Shown piece after piece: positions 21,368-23,882 of a stretch of DNA of 23,882 nt. Under the pieces are notes generated by a model, which was not told the origin of the DNA, did not search any database, and was given only the letters and a program-made list of their open reading frames with translations. The DNA comes from a virus: positions 1 through 23,882 of IMG/VR virus record IMGVR_UViG_3300030380_000804, one strand, 5' to 3'. The number at the start of each line of letters is the position of its first letter. Within the stretch, counting starts at the first letter, position 1. Position numbers and translations under genes: made by a program.

Positions 21368-23410
21368 TCAGGTTACGTCCTTGGTGTCAAGCCAATTCGG
21401 ACCTATTTTTGCCTCTAAAAGTAAAGGCACATTAAACTCAACTCCCCATCGTTGGGTGATGAGATAAGGTAGTGCTTTATTAGTATCGTCTATTACGCTG
21501 ATTACCTGTGATTCCTCATCAGGGTGTACGTCAATAACGATACTGTCATGCACTGTATTCACTATACACGACTGCTTATCTTTTAGCAAGTTGTCTATGT
21601 GCAACAATGCAATAGGCACGATGTCTGCCGTAGCAAACGATTGCACAGGATAATTCTTTATCTGTGTAAAGTGTGAGATGCGACCACTTGCTTTGCGATA
21701 CACATCGGGAAAAGCAAATTCACGACCACTAGGTGTCGTAATCTTGCGGGTATTCAGAGCCTCTTTAGCCAGCTTGGTGTGCCACTCTGAGACTCCCTTG
21801 TACTTTTTTGTAAAGTGTGTGTAATACTCTGCTTCCGCTGATGTTCTCCCAAAGCCCGTTGCGCCATAAAGAGGTGCGAACGTGTGAGCCTTCGCAGTCT
21901 GGCGATCCGTAGGTTGACCAGCATCGGTAATAACTTTAGCGGTGTATGAGTGTACATCAAATCCAGTAGATACTTCTTCAATAGCAACTCCATCTTGTGA
22001 AAGATAGGCAGCAGTACGAAACTCCAACTGTGCAAAGTCAGCTTCCATAATCTTACCACCATCAAATCGTGACACAAATACTTTCTTCACAGGAAACGTG
22101 CCGCCACGTGGCATGTTCTGCATGTTAGGGTCTGCACCACTGAACCTGCCAGTGGCTGTGCGGTGCTGTAGCAAACGCACGTGCAGTTTACCATCTCGCT
22201 TTGTATAAGTCTGTATACCTTCAACGAAAGATGAAAGGTATGTATCCACAGCACTTAGCCTACGTACCTTATAGAGGAAGTCAACAGCGTCTGTCATGCC
22301 ACGTTGTTTAGCGGCAGACTCTAGCACCTCTAGGTTTTGCTTGCTGGTGCTGAAGCCATTAGCACTTGCCCACTTAGCTGATGGTGGCTTAAACTTTAAC
22401 CCAGCCAGTTCTTTAGTATTAGTAAGCCTATAACCAAGCCCAGTACAGCGTGGACATTTATTTGTTCTAGCAAATGGTGTTCCATCTTTCTTCACCTTTC
22501 TGATGTATCCAGTACCACCACAGTCTCTACACTGCTCTGCTACAGTCTTGTACATCTTATCTGTACCGCCAGCTATCAAGCTGCGGAAGTCTGCGTCATC
22601 CATGTATGGGTCAATAGCGTTGCCCCAATACATCTTGTCCTTAACCTTGCGGCTGTAGATTACCCAAGACAATTGCTCTGGGCTGTTCAGGTTGATAGGT
22701 GTGTCACCCATCAGCTTACGCACATGCTCTTGCAGGTCAGTCTCAAGCTGCTGCTTCTCCTGCTCAAACTCTGTACGCACATCGTCTAGTGCAGACAAGT
22801 CCACCTTGAACCCACGCTGATAGATACGTGCTAGGCACACAGCTACCTCGTTAGTTAGCACCACGGTATTCAATAGCCCTGCATCATCACAACTATGTAA
22901 CCGCTTTACCTGCTTGTCACACAATTGCTGCGTAGCGTTAAGGTCAGCAGATAGATACTCACACAACTCGTTGTATGGTATGTCACGGGTAGTATAGCCC
23001 TTGGCAAAGTACTCTTTAAGAGTATCCTGCTTCTTGGTGTCCAGTTCGTAACGCTCTGCACAAGCCTCAAGAGACAATGGCTCTTTGATACCACGTTGTA
23101 GCACATACTCTGCAAGCATTGTATCGAACACAGGCCCGTCATACTTGAAGCCTGACTCCCACAACCACATCAAATCATATGCAGCATTGTGGCAGATAAG
23201 TATGGTAGCTTCGTCTAAGAACCATTGCACCTGCTCGTAGAAATGTTGTTGATTAGGTACGTCACAATGGTCAAATGGGAAGTGTCGCTCCACGTCTTGG
23301 TCAGTCAACACACCGATCATGGTCAGTGAGTTCTCTGGCTCAAAGGGATCAAGGTGCATCTTGCCATCACGCTTTGTGACAGTATTCTCTATGTCAAGTG
23401 TTAGTTTCAT
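21368..23410 (-). CDS. Family A DNA polymerase with DnaJ-type zinc finger insert, 680 aa
   Basis: This replicates the phage genome. The 3'-5' proofreading domain shows Exo I (LTLDIENT, D6 and E8), Exo II (CHNAAYDLMW, N75 and D79) and Exo III (YLSADLNAT, Y152 and D156). The polymerase domain shows TATGRFSGADPNMQNMP, motif A EADFAQLEFR (D458, E463), motif B R503-x3-K507-x3-F511-x2-xYG (Y515), and motif C NTVHDS (D622). The residue equivalent to E. coli Pol I Phe762 is F511. Between the domains, residues 294-322 hold CRDCGGTG and CPRCTGLG, half of a DnaJ zinc finger (four cysteines). No 5'-3' exonuclease domain is present, as in T7 polymerase. The zinc insert is the hallmark noted for HMO-2011-group phages. 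It overlaps the preceding gene by 17 bases. Confidence 0.95.
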   Translation of the reverse strand: MKLTLDIENTVTKRDGKMHLDPFEPENSLTMIGVLTDQDVERHFPFDHCDVPNQQHFYEQVQWFLDEATILICHNAAYDLMWLWESGFKYDGPVFDTMLAEYVLQRGIKEPLSLEACAERYELDTKKQDTLKEYFAKGYTTRDIPYNELCEYLSADLNATQQLCDKQVKRLHSCDDAGLLNTVVLTNEVAVCLARIYQRGFKVDLSALDDVRTEFEQEKQQLETDLQEHVRKLMGDTPINLNSPEQLSWVIYSRKVKDKMYWGNAIDPYMDDADFRSLIAGGTDKMYKTVAEQCRDCGGTGYIRKVKKDGTPFARTNKCPRCTGLGYRLTNTKELAGLKFKPPSAKWASANGFSTSKQNLEVLESAAKQRGMTDAVDFLYKVRRLSAVDTYLSSFVEGIQTYTKRDGKLHVRLLQHRTATGRFSGADPNMQNMPRGGTFPVKKVFVSRFDGGKIMEADFAQLEFRTAAYLSQDGVAIEEVSTGFDVHSYTAKVITDAGQPTDRQTAKAHTFAPLYGATGFGRTSAEAEYYTHFTKKYKGVSEWHTKLAKEALNTRKITTPSGREFAFPDVYRKASGRISHFTQIKNYPVQSFATADIVPIALLHIDNLLKDKQSCIVNTVHDSIVIDVHPDEESQVISVIDDTNKALPYLITQRWGVEFNVPLLLEAKIGPNWLDTKDVT

Positions 23411-23831
23411 TTATCTTTACCTTTATAGTTTTCGTTAAGTCCATCGGGATTTGGAAAAAGTACTCACCCTTGTATACATATTTATTAGGAACTTCCACTG
23501 GTGTCAAGTGCTTTACGTCTTCAGAGAAGAAAGTAATAGCTTTGTTTAGTTTGTTATTCCATATGTAAAACAGTGTGGGTTCTACAAAGAACTTCTTCTT
23601 TCGTTCAGGTAGCTGCACGGTATCATATGGGAACTTGTCTGTGTCCCACACAACCTTTACTTCACACTCTACCAGTAAATCTTTGCCACCCTTCGTGGCG
23701 ATCAGGTCTTGTGCATAACGATCTGGGTGTTCACGCACCGTATATCCCCTACGCTCAAGATGTAATTGTGTACGCTGTCGTGCAGCCTTGTCGTACTTAT
23801 CATACAACGCTTTATCAAATCGTTTCTTCAT
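23394..23831 (-). CDS. PD-(D/E)XK-like small protein, 145 aa, possible nuclease
   Basis: The middle carries a pattern compatible with the PD-(D/E)XK fold: D42 in YAQDLIATKGG, then E57-V-K59 in DLLVECEVKVVW, with a hydrophobic strand in between, followed by QLPERKKKFF. Restriction-enzyme-like and Holliday-junction-type nucleases have D then ExK in this spacing. The N-terminal 30 residues are a basic helix (KALYDKYDKAARQRTQLHLE), suitable for DNA contact. The gene stands directly upstream of the DNA polymerase and overlaps it by 17 bases. GAGG lies eight bases before ATG 23831. I do not recognise a specific family and enzymatic activity is not proven; the fold could have lost activity. Confidence 0.6.
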   Translation of the reverse strand: MKKRFDKALYDKYDKAARQRTQLHLERRGYTVREHPDRYAQDLIATKGGKDLLVECEVKVVWDTDKFPYDTVQLPERKKKFFVEPTLFYIWNNKLNKAITFFSEDVKHLTPVEVPNKYVYKGEYFFQIPMDLTKTIKVKINETNT

Positions 23832-23882
23832 CCTGTGTACCTCGCTGTCTGATAATCCAATTCAACATTAACCATGCCATGC
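23828..23882 (-). CDS. 3' end of an upstream gene, possibly primase/helicase
   Basis: Only 17 residues are visible (HGMVNVELDYQTARYTG), and the stop TGA overlaps the ATG of the next gene as ATGA, as at other junctions of this operon. The end D-Y-x-T-x-R-Y-T-G resembles the final strand of phage replicative helicases, which often end in a -D..TGRYTG-type sequence. That would be the expected neighbour in such a replication block, but 17 residues are too few to be certain. Another reading frame (stop at 23815) is also open but reads less like a protein. Confidence 0.4.
   Translation of the reverse strand, partial: HGMVNVELDYQTARYTG

Noticed and set aside
23815-23882. Alternative frame at the right edge reading MAWLMLNWIIRQRG...
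   Set aside because: The other frame ends in ATGA at the next start, like other junctions here, and its D-Y-x-T-x-R-Y-T-G ending looks more like a protein terminus. With only 68 bases visible the choice is not final.
1-23882. tRNA genes, integrase and host metabolic genes
   Set aside because: No cloverleaf-like element, recombinase motif or bacterial housekeeping gene was seen. By-eye scanning could miss a diverged tRNA; a tRNAscan run would settle it.

Overview
The window is part of a tailed-phage genome, most likely a marine short-tailed (podovirus-type) phage of the HMO-2011 group, whose known hosts are marine alphaproteobacteria such as SAR116, Roseobacter and SAR11. The key evidence is a family A DNA polymerase with a partial DnaJ-type zinc finger (two CxxCxGxG motifs, residues 294-322) between its exonuclease and polymerase domains. 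That is the feature for which phage HMO-2011 was noted. The host assignment is inference. No rRNA, tRNA, transposon or integrase is visible.

Layout: two convergent gene blocks meet at about 15.28-15.35 kb. The left block (1-15275, + strand) encodes virion parts: the 3' end of a tail assembly chaperone-type gene, a 188-aa protein made of 20-residue repeats, a 57-aa repeat protein, a fibre-tail adaptor-type protein, a head-tail adaptor (tail tubular A-like), a tail nozzle/tubular B-like protein, and a repetitive tail fibre. Two small proteins follow, one of them membrane-anchored, and then a five-gene set (749, 70, 169, 429 and 1233 aa) that I interpret as internal virion/DNA-ejection proteins. 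The genes are tightly packed, often with TAATG overlaps, which suggests one late operon.

The right block (15346-23882, - strand, read right to left) encodes DNA metabolism: the tail end of a possible primase/helicase, a small PD-(D/E)XK-like protein, the DNA polymerase, a probable ssDNA-binding protein with an acidic tail, a Cas4/RecB-like exonuclease with four cysteines, a T7 endonuclease I-type resolvase, two small proteins including DUF3310, a 48-aa acidic protein, a B12-dependent class II ribonucleotide reductase, and a run of small genes including a possible ribosome-modulation-factor-like protein and a MazG-like pyrophosphohydrolase. Together these would break down and recycle host DNA, produce dNTPs, replicate the phage DNA and resolve branched intermediates. 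The blocks are separated by a GC-rich hairpin, with T-rich flanks on both sides, that looks like a bidirectional terminator, followed by two more hairpins.

The most unusual structures are a run of about 22 eleven-residue units (residues 363-604) in the 749-aa ejection-type protein, and an exact 20-residue periodicity across seven units in the 188-aa protein. Terminase, portal and capsid genes, lysis genes of recognisable type and an RNA polymerase are not in this window.
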